From: Galbula dea
Taxonomy: Eukaryota > Chordata > Aves > Piciformes > Galbulidae
Direction: 5' to 3'
Assembly: GCA_013399015.1 (NCBI GenBank)
Contig: VWZX01002286.1
Location: 1 to 64,000 of the forward strand
Length of the DNA stretch: 64,000 nt
The translations under genes and the position numbers were made by a program. A model generated the notes under the pieces. It was given only the letters and a program-made list of their open reading frames with translations, had not been told where the DNA came from and searched no databases. Shown here one piece after another: positions 1 to 11,152 of the stretch (position 1 is its first letter; each line of letters begins with the position of its first letter).

Positions 1-35
1 AACTCCTAATATTCTGTGACTCTGTGATTCTGTGA
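1..35 (+). mobile_element. 3' tail of a CR1 LINE (truncated by window edge)
   Basis: The first 35 bases carry three imperfect copies of the octamer ATTCTGTG/ACTCTGTG/ATTCTGTG. This microsatellite-like 3' terminus is diagnostic of CR1 non-LTR retrotransposons. The bases before the octamers (AACTCCTAAT) match the tail of the better preserved copy ending at 51027, so both belong to the same subfamily. The body must lie upstream of the window, and the orientation is plus. No coding content is present. Confidence 0.85.
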
Positions 36-1256
36 AAACAGTAGCAGAAAGAAGTGGCTTTGAGTGATATTTGATAAAAGCAGAAAATGGAATACTGAGT
101 TCCATTCCACCAGGAAACAGAAAGCTCCACTGCTGATGCACATGCCACTAGTGATCTATTCAGGTTCCAAATAAATTCCATAAAATTATTTTTAAAATAT
201 TTTTCTATAATGCACACACAGAGACATACATAAGCAGGTCTACAACCAGGCAAGTAGATAAATTTGGTGGAAACAAAGTTAACATGCTTCCCACCACACT
301 ATGGAATAAGAAGTGTTACATTAGTGGAACAGTTGTACTACTTTCTTGAGTATAGTACTGAAATTTCCAGGAAAACATTCCAGGGGTCTTTAGAGTAGGC
401 TGATACAAGCTGAATTAATTCTTTCCTAATGATTATGTGAGAATATGCTTGGGTTTTTTTTTTCCTAGGGACAATGGAAAACTACAGGAGGAAATGGAGG
501 CCCAGTAATTTGCCAGAGGGTCTAATCTGAATCCATTGTACACTGCTTGTTTCATCTTGAATTTTAATTTTCTTATTAGTTTCTCTGACATATTGTCTCC
601 TAAAAGGGCATCTAGTGTACCATAAGAAATCAAACTATTGTACACAAAATGCTAGTTCTGTATCAAAAAAAAATAAAATTCTCATTATTTAAGGACTTAA
701 ATATATCAGATAGGAAAAGTACTACACTCATTTGTGTAGCTTATTTTCTTCCTCTGCATCTGAAAGTGCCATATTATAGAAACATTGTCCCACAACACCA
801 AAACACTATTGCAAAGACAACCTAGTTCATTCAGTTCAATTACTGAAATTATTCTGGATTCACACTGATATGACTGAAAGCAGATGTGGCTTGTGTTCCA
901 AATGATGGCTTTCATTTTATTCTTTACTCGTTAAATTGATTATTCATCTACTGTTGACTAACATGATTTTTCTTTCTGTCCGTTCCTCTACAACTGTGAG
1001 GCTCTCAAGATGAGTGTTATTGTCTGCATCTCGTTTTTCATGTTTTCCTCTTGCTACAACAGGTCTACTCTATTTAGATTTATGCTTCTAAATCTGATGA
1101 AGCTGCACTGTTGCACTGAGTTAACCTTTTACTAAAGAAAAGAATGGACATTTTAAAGTGTTCAGGGTATTTATGTACCCAGAGAACTCATCTGGTAACA
1201 TACAGTTTGCAGTGATATCCTGCTGGTTTACCTATTATGCTAGCAGAATTGACTGA
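36..1256. other. AT-rich non-coding stretch, no gene seen
   Basis: Unique-looking AT-rich DNA with many stops in all frames. A T10 run at about 454-463 is followed by CCTAG, which resembles a splice acceptor, but no open segment with a good donor follows. Short open frames on the minus strand (433-645, 706-915) look random. Confidence 0.6.
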
Positions 1257-1378
1257 AGCTGAAAGAGGCTGAGGGACTTCCCCAAAAATCACATCACAGA
1301 CAGACCATCCAGCTTAGAAGTTCAAAACAAAGATCCCCTTGCCTTTGAATTTGCCTCTAACCACTGGACCATATGGTT
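1257..1378 (+). mobile_element. MIR-like CORE-SINE fragment
   Basis: The segment contains, in order, the landmarks of an ancient amniote MIR/CORE-type SINE: a GAGGCTGAGGGACTTCCCC block (consensus form is close to 'gaggttaagtgacttgccc'), a decayed 'aaggtcacacag' block read here as AAAAATCACATCACAGACAG, and a distal CTAACCACTGGACCAT block. Their order and spacing fit one degraded element in plus orientation. Such copies are old and sometimes co-opted as enhancers. The identification is from memory of the consensus; divergence is high. Confidence 0.6.
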
Positions 1379-4300
1379 TTCTTTCTCAGCAATGTTTAAG
1401 TGAGTTGTTTCTGGATTTTCTCTTTTTTGTTCTTTATCTCAGATGATTTTTTTTTTCCTGAAGAATGGCTAGTGAAATGAAACTGCTGAAATGTGCTCTT
1501 TGGACTTTAAATCATGCATGCTGAACAGAATCAAAAGCATTTCATTTAAAAGTGACATAAAGTAAAATAAATGCCCAGTCATTAAGCAGCATGAAGAAAC
1601 AAAATAACTTTTTTGGAATACTTAACAATTCACAGTTGTTTGGAAATATGTGTATGATTATCTTCTTTCACACAAATGCAGACGGTCTACATTTAAAATG
1701 TGGTAAGGTATTCTTACTCACAAGAGAAGGGTCCTGCTATCCAAAGTTGGATTTGAGCAATTAAAAAGGGCTTGTATCTATTAAGATTGGAAGCAAGGAA
1801 CCAGTGGTAAATTTTAATCTTATTTTCTTTTCAGTTTCTAAATTAACCAACAATATAGCATGTATCAGGCTAAATGAACTCAATTACCCATTTGAAACTT
1901 CTTTTGATGCCTTTTTCAAGATAAAGACCTCACTTAGAATATTTAAAATATTACATATGCTATTTCATGAATATAGATCCAAGTCAACCATATAAGAAAA
2001 ATAATTAAAAACACTCAACTGACAGAACTAAATACAACTAGAGTTTCCACAGAAATTTCTGCAAATTCATTCTTGAATCTTTGTTATTTGCAGTAACAGT
2101 TGGGAAAATAGAAGGGGCAAAAATTATATTGTTTCTCAGTCACTTTCTTTTTACAAGACATGTTTTGTTTCCCTCAGGCTAGTCAACATGTAAGGAGAAA
2201 TACCTGTGTTCTGACACAGAGTAGTTGGGAAGTTGCTTACTTTGGCAAAAAAAGGTTTAAAACTGTCTCAGGAGGAAATTTTATATCCATTTATATAAAA
2301 ATATATAACATGATTAGAAAAACATGGAAAATTTATGGTGAAGCTAGCATAAATAAAGGGATATTGAAATAACTCAAAAGTAATATCAAGGGTCTTTTAA
2401 ACTGAATGTCATCAGAAGTAAACACTTGCATCATCATTTCCAAAGCAGCATTTTCAAAAAAATACAATAATATAATCATGAGTATAACTTTATTAAATTC
2501 TTATAAGAGTACATCTTTTAGAAATATTAGTCATAGTAGCTGTAGTACAAGGAGTTATGGAACTTTTTGGTTGAGCTTTTGCTGATATGGGCCAATCAAA
2601 AAACATCAAATTCAAACAGTCTACAGTTTTTGTCTTGGTACTACACTGTACTAACAAAAAATTCCAGACCTTAGATGACAGATCTGAAATTAGTTTGATC
2701 TACTTACTATTAAATACTACTAAATACGTTTTAATATCAGCTGGAAATTAAGAATTCTAATTACGTACTCTGGTTCTTACCTTTTTGGGCAACCTAAATT
2801 ATTTAGTTCTGATATTAGATTTGAAACACAGGACATTTGAAACACAGGACATTTGATGGGGCTTCCAATTTTTATGCTGTTGGGATATAAGATCTGCTCC
2901 ATCAGAAATGGTAACAGATTGTACTCTTTTTCTATCTCCTTCATAATTCTATGTTGGCACATCCATGAGACATGATATAATAATTAATTAGCTTCTGGGA
3001 TAAAATAAGAGCACAAGCTTTTTACATTGAATGCACATGCAAAATTGCATTTCTAGTATCAGCAACAACATTCTAACAAAATGTGTGGCACTAAATAATT
3101 AAATAAAGTTCAAAATTGTGTCATAAATGTATTTTAAATTATTACTTGCCAGCATAAAAAGATACAAGTTTCATTACTAAAGCTTTTATATTATTGTGCT
3201 GCTATGTATATTGACACAGTATAATTTAACCATTAACAATATGAAGCCAAAATTTAATTTCATAACATCATTTCTTATTGGCAAGAGTCTCCAAATTCTA
3301 CTGCAGTACAAGTTCTAGCATGTGACATCCATTCAGTGAATACTCTATCATTAGTGTTCTTTTTTATCCTTTCTGTGTGCAAAACTTCATGGATGTTTAT
3401 AAAACTATACTGACAAGGCATGATGGAAACAAGAAAATGTCAAATATTTGCTTCTGATGTGACACCCAGTTCTTCATGCCAGAAACAATTTTCTTCAGAG
3501 CTGCTGAAACAACATATTACAGTCAAACAATGTCTTTGGTAAATGCTTAATAGCAACTGCAGCATTTCTTTGCCATATGCTTTTGGTTCACTTGTGGAAG
3601 ATCTATTATATTCATCAGTTCAGGACTTGCCTAGCAGTATCGTGTCAGATAAAATGACCAGTTCCACAGGCATGAAAAGAAAGAATAAGAATTGCTGTAA
3701 CACAAAATGATCTCATAAGAAGTTCTCAATGGATTGCCATTTTTTTTATATGTTTGCATATTTGTTTCTAAACCAAGAAGTGGTAACCTGTTTTCCAAAT
3801 GCGGGTAGTCTCTTCAAAAACTTTGGTTGGGCAAATTGTGAATGTCTCGTGCATTTTTCTGAGTTTCTGCCTCTGAACTCCAGCAAACTTTTGGTGTCAG
3901 TAATCTTTTCAGTAAATAAATTCTACAGAGTAATTGCAAACTGCCTTCCATCTGTTTTAAATATAGACTATAACCTTCAATGCCTTATTTACTGTTCCAT
4001 AATTCAGATTTTCATTGAGATAATTTAGAGCAGAATTGGATCCAAAGTTTTACAACCTACTTACACCTTTCCACTGAACAGTTCTGCATCAGATACTGGA
4101 CTCAGAGCAACAGTTATCAGTATATAATAAGCCATGGAAATACTTGAAGTTACAAGTGTAAGAGCTGTTCCTAACTCATCAGGGAAAAAAAGGACATCAT
4201 TCCCCATGTTCACATTGTAGTGTGTGACACTGGGGTGAGTCTGTTGATGTAAGTAGCATAGTTCCTGGTTTGCATTAATGAAAAGGAAAAGAGAACAGGC

Positions 4301-5739
4301 TGTCTGGACACTTGCCTGTTTAAAATTACTTTCTCTTCCATTACCGTATGAAACCAGGAAATGCAGAGGAAGTTGTGTGGGAGGGTTGTGGATGGGACTT
4401 TAATGGAAAAATTTGAAATACCAAGAAATATCTTCCCATAAACAGAAAAATTGAGTTGGTTCTCATTTGACTGGTGACAGGAAAGTTACAACAGTTAAGG
4501 TGGTGTCAGGCTTGACCAACTTCAGTCATGACAACAAGGGATGACCCACCTAGCTTTTAGTGTGGGCTGTGCTGAGATTTTCAGGATATGTCAAGGAAAA
4601 CAGTATATTTGTGGGTGAAAATTCCAATTTTAAAACTATCTCGGGGAGACAGATGCATTTCTTCTATTTCATGAATTGGAGTGAGTACATTTATGTGCAT
4701 ATCAAACACTGAAAAAAAGCCAACCTGAATTATTTCTGTTGTGGAACAAAAGTTAGTGATCAATGACAGTGGAACACAGTCTATTCAGAGACACATAGAT
4801 TTATTTTCAATACAGATGACAGAAAATCCTTTATGTAAAAATTTAGAGTGATAGATAACAGTGTAAATGCTATTGCATGTGCATGTTTCATTAAAGGTTT
4901 CGATCTAATTTAGCCTACTAGCAATAGGTGGCTTTGGCACAAACACAGGTAGTTTTTCAAAGATGCACTGTCAACTGCATGAATTCTGTATGTAATTAAT
5001 TTTCTACTAGAATTCTTCCTATGTAAATCTCTCACAATTACTATTTAGAACAACCCAAAACCCAAGTAAGTGACAATATATTGGTATTTAATTTTAAATT
5101 TCAATTTACATAAGCAAGGATTCAAGCTACTAGGAGCTTACAGAAAAAAAAACCAAACAACAAACAATGATTCTTCCCTCTAGCAGTAGTGTTGGTCTGA
5201 AGTTTTCCCATGTCTACTTATAATTAGATGTCCTCCTTTGCAGCAAAGAAATAAAGAAGGTTAATGTATAGGTGTAATTTAGCATACTCTTACAGATAAC
5301 TCCCATGTAATTCCCTGGGCTTGTTTATTGCACGTCTGTGTTTGTTATTTCCTCTCCCTCTTCCTGCTGCTGCTGAAGTTAACAGAACAGAGCCCAGGTG
5401 TCTGTCCCAGTAGTGAACCAATCTCTGCCATATGCCTCTGTTTAAATTTTAAAGTGAATAGACAATCCCTGCCTGGCTCAATTAATGATCTCAGTATTCT
5501 GTTTTCCAGTGCTCTTTACTTTTTTTGATCTATTTTTTTTCTGCTAGAACAGCCATAGCCAAATTATACAGAAAAAAACACAGAAGCATCCCTTGAACAA
5601 AACTGGAAATTAATTTTGCTAGAACCATTCTTAGTTTTCTGGTTTCATGTGGCAATCATTCATCCTTTTCATTTAAAAAGCTCTTCTGAAGAGATATCCA
5701 TAAAGCCTATCAGCATTAATCCATCACTCAAAGTAAGTT
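1379..5739. other. AT-rich non-coding stretch, no gene seen
   Basis: No recognisable exon, repeat family or RNA gene. The only local structure is a short tandem duplication at 2821-2856 (listed separately). The open frames here, up to 99 codons at 3729-4028, have composition typical of random AT-rich sequence (many F, I, L, N, K and S) and no domain. Confidence 0.55.
2821..2856. repeat. Tandem duplication of a 16-bp unit
   Basis: The unit TTGAAACACAGGACAT occurs twice in perfect tandem (2821-2836 and 2837-2852) and is followed by the first four bases of a third copy (TTGA). The identity of the units points to a recent slippage or small duplication event. Confidence 0.9.
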
Positions 5740-8205
5740 TTATACTTGTGGAAGCATGACAGCAGAGGGGTAAAAGGATGTATTGCACTATACGATAAAT
5801 TCACTTTCCAGTCAAAAAATGCAGCATGTGTCCAAACTGCATGGTTTGTTTTGTGTCAGTTCTCTACATGGGCTCACAAAAAAAGAGCAGTCAATGAGAG
5901 GCACAGTGCCATGCAGTGCACCTGTTTGGACGCTATAGCTCTACAGCATACTCCATTGAGGGCTGTATGGCTTTTAGACATTAAAGCAAATTTGGAGAGT
6001 GCTTTCTTTCGGTTTATACAGGCACTTTGCAATCTATCCAGGCTCATAAAATAACAGGAGTAACCATAATATTATGCTTTTCTGGTACAACATTCTTGAT
6101 TGCAGAATTTTAAATGTGTTTAAAGCAAAGTTCTCCATTCTACTGCCTTACAACAATCACACCTGTTTCTATACTCTTTGCAATTGAAGTTTTCATCACC
6201 ACTTCAGAACATGGATATTATTTGACCTTCCCTGGACCATCTTATTTACTTACTTCTGACCTGGAATCCACAATGATTTTCAGTTCTCCTAATCCAGTTT
6301 TCAGACAGGTGTTTCTCATTGCACTCCCATTTAAGAATATCAGCAGTGCTTTAGTAACGGTGACTTTGTTCAGTCAAACAGTTTGTGACAGCTCATGCAC
6401 AGAATTTTTATCTCTTTACATAAAAACCCATCAGTGGTGCTTGCTCACAAGCACACCTGGAAAAGCATATGGTTTTGATCTCTAAGTATATCTAGGCAAG
6501 CCAAATGAGCTTGAATCTATGAGAAATAGCTATGCACATCCAGACTACAAGAAGCTCTGTTTTGAACTTTCAAAAAGTATTTAGTTTTTCAAGTGTTCCT
6601 AGTGATTATAAATAAGAAAAACAAAGCCTACAACTGACATTTTTTTAAAGCAAGTATGAAAATAAAGTTCAACATTAAGCTTTCTGTTAACAAGCATTTT
6701 AGAAAAACTGATTGTAGATGCTATCTGAAGTGCTTTTATTGAAAAGTTTTTGGAATAATATATTATACAGAGAGCCACCAACACACAAAAAAAGCCCCAA
6801 ACATGCAAACTTCAAAGCTCATAGCTGAATTGGTTTTTTCCACCATGTAATTTTAGAGTTTAACATAAATTGAGTTTTTCCACATTACTAAGAGTGGTGA
6901 CTAGTTCAATCCAAGAACGTGGAATCATGGAGATTTCAAAGCAAATTTAATAGGCAGTTCCCAGATTACTTCCAAGTCTTGCCAGGTTTTTGAACAATAA
7001 CAAAAAGAAAGGACTCTTTCCCTTTGGAGATTCATCTTTTAGAGGTTTCTATCCTTGACCAAAAGTTGTTACAAATTCCAGAATGATAAGCCAGTTGTCA
7101 CCCAGTAAACCATATAGTGTGAATGGATCAAGTAAAAAAATGTCTAAAATTAAGCAGCATTTGTTTCAGATAACAGTGACTAGCAGAAGCTGGGCCTGTG
7201 CAAACCACTTTGCATTCTTAAGGGTTTAGAGATTTCCAGCTCAAAGCACAGATTTAAACTTATTCTTACAACTTTCTGCTGTATCAAATCAACAACCCAA
7301 GTTAATTCACCAGGTCAAATTCAAATTTTCCTGAAAGTGTTTCAGATTCTGATGGTTAATGACACTTTAAAGTACAAGAGAGTTAAACCTTAAGTCAACA
7401 GCTGGTAAGCCTGAAATTTATTGAGAAAACTTTATAGCTTTGCTGTTCTTGAATCTGAACCCTAACTCTAATTCTGCCTGAAACCATACAGTATGTTTGA
7501 TGATAATAAAATGGTATTGTACTGCTTTTTCCATGGCAATTGACATATTCTGAAACCCTCATAGAGGCACTATTTCAATACCTTGAAATAAGTCACCCAT
7601 CTGTAATTATCACATGCCTCTCATTGTGACTTTAAGCATTCCTTTCTCCCCTACTCTCGAAAGGACTTTGGTATGAAATTGAGATCAGACCATAGTTTGG
7701 TGGTCTTATCTCCAATAAAGTCAAATCAACCAAATCATTCAAACAATGATTTGCATCACTACAAGCTTTTTTTTTCTATTCAGGCGTTTCAAGCTGCTAT
7801 ACAAGCCCTAATGAGTAAAGGATTGCAAGACTGGATAAGGCATCCCCACTCTACAAAAGAAAGAACAAAGGCAGCAGACTCATACAGTAAGCCAAAGGTA
7901 TAGGGTAAAATAGAATCTAGAGTTTTCCATAATTCAGTCCTTTTATTTCAAGAAAATAAACCCTTTCTGCCTCTTTTTCTTCTGCCTTGCTATTTCACCT
8001 CACAAGCACTGAAGACCATTGCATGACCTCTGTATGATAGCCCTTTAGAGTGACAGACACCAAATACTACTTTATACTACTGGCAGAATTTACCAAAATA
8101 TCTGTTCTTACTAATATGAAAAAAAATTCAATGAATTTTCAAAGAAATTTCCTGTACATGGAAGGACAGTTTAGCTTATGCTGTCACTTATTTATGGTAT
8201 GCAGG
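5740..8205. other. Non-coding stretch with a more complex sub-region at 5740-6060
   Basis: No gene is recognised. Bases 5740-6060 are less AT-rich and more complex than the surroundings and carry an open plus frame of 102 codons (5746-6054). A further frame of 123 codons follows (6114-6485). Neither protein resembles a family I know, and no splice or start context supports them. Around 7760-7783 a long pyrimidine tract ends in CAG and is followed by an open segment (7784-7897), discussed under findings. Confidence 0.45.
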
Positions 8206-8720
8206 TGTGGTGAGTTTGTACTGGGAATGATAGGGTAAAAGGGTTCAGGAAGCTTCCCTAGCTTGAGGTGGAATGTGGTAGGTTTGTACTGGCCATACTC
8301 AGGTGAGAAGGTTCAGGAAGGTTCCCCCAGCTCCAGTTTCTGTCCAGCCTCTAGACAGGGCTGAGCCAATCAGCACTTTTGTGAAGAGTATATCTAAGGT
8401 GAAAAACAACATGGGGCTGGGAGTTTCTGTGCAGTTGTTTTTGTGTTGCAAGCCAGGTGGGGTGAGAGAGAGTGAGAATGGTTCCCTTCCCCGCAGCTTA
8501 GACTGGACCCTTGAGTCCTCGTCATGTTTTCTCCTCCCCATCCCACCAGTGAGGGAGAGAAATGAGCAAGTGGCTGCATGCTTTTGACCAGCTGGGGAGA
8601 CTGAAAGCAGGACAGCAGGCTGCTTGAAGATCCAGACCAGTGAAAGCCACGCTGCCTTCAAGGTCAAAACCACAACTGATAGCAGAGAGCTGCCATTTTG
8701 AAAACTATCTTCTCAACTTT
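8206..8720 (+). mobile_element. Probable solo LTR of an endogenous retrovirus-like element
   Basis: A block of clearly higher GC than its flanks. It begins with TGTGGT, and the first part is a degenerate tandem duplication: 8206-8258 resembles 8274-8331, each starting TGTGGT, then TTTGTACTGG, then GGTTCAGGAAG and ending near AGC. Downstream is a CCAAT box in GAGCCAATCAGCA (about 8362-8374) and, about 15 bases later, a TATA-like GAGTATATCTAAGG (about 8386-8399). That order (U3 repeats, CCAAT, TATA, then transcribed R/U5) is typical of an LTR in plus orientation. An AATAAA lies near 8874, so the 3' limit is uncertain and the element could reach about 8.9 kb. No gag, pol or env homology flanks it, so it is most likely solo. 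The family is not identified, and a long DNA-transposon remnant or unique promoter-like DNA are alternatives. Confidence 0.45.
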
Positions 8721-10633
8721 CTAAAGTTTCTAGAGCTCCATCTTCTAACTACAAAAGTCACCTTAAAGAAACACAACAGTTCTTTCACTTTAGAAATATC
8801 AATAAGCTTTGGTAAAGGAAAAAAATTTAAAATTCCTAGAGTTCTACCATGAAAATACAAGGGGGAAAAAAACCAAATAAAACAATAAATGCTTTCTACC
8901 ATGTCAAATACTTCCCTAGTTGATCACAGTAAATAAATTTGGATCAGTTAGGGTTTACGACTACTCTGTAACTGTTTTCTAGCACATCAAATACTTCCCT
9001 AGTTGACTTCAACGAAAGATGCAGATAGCCCTTGAGAAAATGAGATCCAAAAAGTACACTATTTACATACAGAACTTTAGGAATATTTTTAATGTCTTTA
9101 AAAAATACATCTCTTTGTATGTTTTTGATTTTTGAGGCAATATCATAAATCACATTAAAGTCAGAAAATACAAGAGATTAATCATCTTTTTAACAAAATC
9201 TATAGATATCTTCATACCAGTGCTGTGCTACACAGGTAAGACCAAACAAGAAGAGAAGAGAATCCATTTTGCATCACAAAACATATCCACAAAGCACTAG
9301 CTAATGTGTTCTTTTTCCTTTGGTTTTAAAAAAAGTAATTGTATTCATTAACAGCTTTTCAGTTAGTATGGCTTGTGTGTATTACACTCCAATAGTCAGC
9401 TGTCATATGAAATGATGGGAACTGACAGTTTGGAATTTTAAAGGTTTGACTCCTTTTGAATGTACTAAATGAACAAGAGCTGTCTAATTTTGGTTGAACT
9501 GAACCCAACAATAAGCCCCTGTGAGTATGCAAGATTTTATTCTACCTTTTCAAGTTTAATATGCACAGTGAATATTCGGCGCTTTTCAGCTAGATACTCA
9601 GTTAATTCTATGACTAAAAAAGATTTCATTAGGTAGGCTTCAGGCAACAGTGAACTGCAAATGGAATTCCTTCCTTATTTTCTGAAACTCACAGTTTATG
9701 ATCCATATCCAATGATGAATGGTCTATAAACTCTCTTATGGTATTTAATTGCATAAACTTTACATTATAGTCTTACATTAACTTGTGAACATATTTGCTA
9801 CAAGGTGTAGAAAAAACAGTAAAAACAGAAGTTTCCACAGCTTTTGAACAAATAGAATATTTAAGCCTTCAGCAGAACTTGTTCAGTACTTCTGTTCTTT
9901 GTTTAAAATTGTACTGTTCTATAAATGTAGAAAAATAAGGTTTTATTTTTTAAATTCAAAAAAACCTCTAGAAATCACTGCTCAATTACCTAAGCCCACG
10001 CTGCCTAGTTAGCACTCTCTATGTTCCAGCTCAAAGTAAAGTGTTCCTAACCCTGTCAAATTCTTTTATCTCAGAGCTGTTGCTTATAATGGTATATTAA
10101 TAAATGGCTTCATATACCCTAAGTGCTGTATGCATGCTTCTTGAGTAGTGAATTCCTCCACTGCATTCTGCTGACATTTTGACTTGTTTTAGAAAGCACT
10201 AAATAAATAAGCAATAAAAGTTGACATAATGTATTTGATCAGTATTACAAAGAAAAGAGCCTCAGGTATATTTTCTATATTTACCCTCCATGAAGATAAA
10301 ACACAACCATCAAGAACTAAAATTCTGAGCAATGATTTATAGGAAAAACAAACCAACCTTCTCATCCTAGGTTATTATTAGAACTACAGGTACTATCTTG
10401 TAAAGTGACTTGGTTTTTGCCCCTAAACTAAAGTCCATTAGCATGGCAACTATTTGAATCAAGTGCTATACATTGCAGACATCTCCTGCTATAGGAATAC
10501 TGATAGTTCTGTTTCAATGCTCAGATCAACCACTAAGCAAGGAGTGAAGTGCTAGGAAAAACTGAAAAAACATTATTTTAAAACCACTATTCCTGAAGTG
10601 GCTACATTTGGTACTGGTTATTCTTTGTAACTT
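8721..10633. other. Non-coding stretch after the LTR-like block
   Basis: AT-rich, no gene recognised. A 20-bp direct repeat occurs at 8904-8923 and 8987-9006 (listed separately). The remainder shows only random-looking short frames, for example 8944-9153 on the minus strand. Confidence 0.5.
8904..9006. repeat. Pair of perfect 20-bp direct repeats 83 bp apart
   Basis: The 20-mer TCAAATACTTCCCTAGTTGA is present at 8904-8923 and again at 8987-9006. Identity stops at or near the borders of the 20-mer. The pair lies just 3' of the LTR-like block and after a potential AATAAA. It may be part of that element or the trace of a local duplication; it is much too long for a retroviral target-site duplication. 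Confidence 0.9.
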
Positions 10634-11152
10634 GACATTAGACAAAGCAAAAACCCGTGAGGATCATCTAGTTACAAACCCTCTGCCTGGCAGGGACACT
10701 TTCCACTACATCAGGTTGCACAGAGCCCCATCAAGCCTTGCCTTAAAAGCTTCCAGGGATGGGGCTTCCACAACCTTACTGGGAAACCTGTTGCACTGTC
10801 TAACCACCCTCATGGTGAAGAACTTCCTCCTAATTTCTAATCTAAATCTACCCTCCTCTAGTTTGCATCCATTCCCCCTAGTCCTATCACTACCTGACCT
10901 CCTAAAAAGCCCTTCGCCAGCTTTCTCATAGGCCCCTTTCAGATACTGGAAGGCCACAATAAGGTCTCCTCGGAGCCTTCTCTTCTCCAGACTGAACAAC
11001 CCCAACTCTCTCAATCAGTCCTCATAGGAGAGGTGCTCCAGGCCTCTGATCATTCTCATAGCCCTTCTCTGGACTTGCTCCAGCACATCCATATCCCTCT
11101 TGTTATAGGGCATCCAGAACTGGATGCAATATTCCAGGTGGGGTCTCAATGT
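10634..11152 (-). mobile_element. CR1 LINE 3' fragment with ORF2 C-terminal coding remnant
   Basis: On the minus strand this is a 5'-truncated CR1 covering the end of ORF2 and a short 3' UTR. Reading from 11149 towards 10703, the frame has hallmark CR1 ORF2 C-terminal motifs: QFWMPYNKRD, VLEQVQRRA, LEHLSYED, LRELGLFSLEKRRLRGDLI, QYLKGAY, CSDRTRGNG-like SDRTRGNG, then RRKFFTMRVV and APSLEAFKARLDGAL, ending in a TAG just after. One in-frame TGA sits between LSYED and LRELG (11015-11017), where CR1 proteins usually have arginine, consistent with CpG decay of CGA. A typical octamer tail is not evident at the left end. It is a dead retrotransposon copy, not a host gene. Confidence 0.93.
11015..11017 (-). 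pseudogene. In-frame stop disabling the CR1 ORF2 remnant
   Basis: The codon is TGA on the minus strand at the position between the conserved SYED and LRELG motifs. It is the only stop I see in this frame between 11149 and the natural end near 10703, so the reading frame is otherwise intact over about 145 codons. Confidence 0.75.

Noticed and set aside
464..540. Possible second MIR fragment (GGAGGCCCAGTAATTTGCC) after a pyrimidine tract ending in TAG
   Set aside because: Only one short block resembles the SINE core and the distal block is missing; no open exon follows the acceptor-like site.
7456..7475. Telomere-like CCCTAA (and TTAGGG near 8949)
   Set aside because: Single units, no array; expected by chance.
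8299..8673. Overlapping open frames on both strands (124 codons minus, 94 codons plus)
   Set aside because: They lie inside the LTR-like block, where higher GC lowers stop density; neither resembles a protein domain and both cross the promoter-like motifs.
10608..10931. 107-codon plus-strand frame
   Set aside because: Antisense shadow of the minus-strand CR1 ORF2 remnant.
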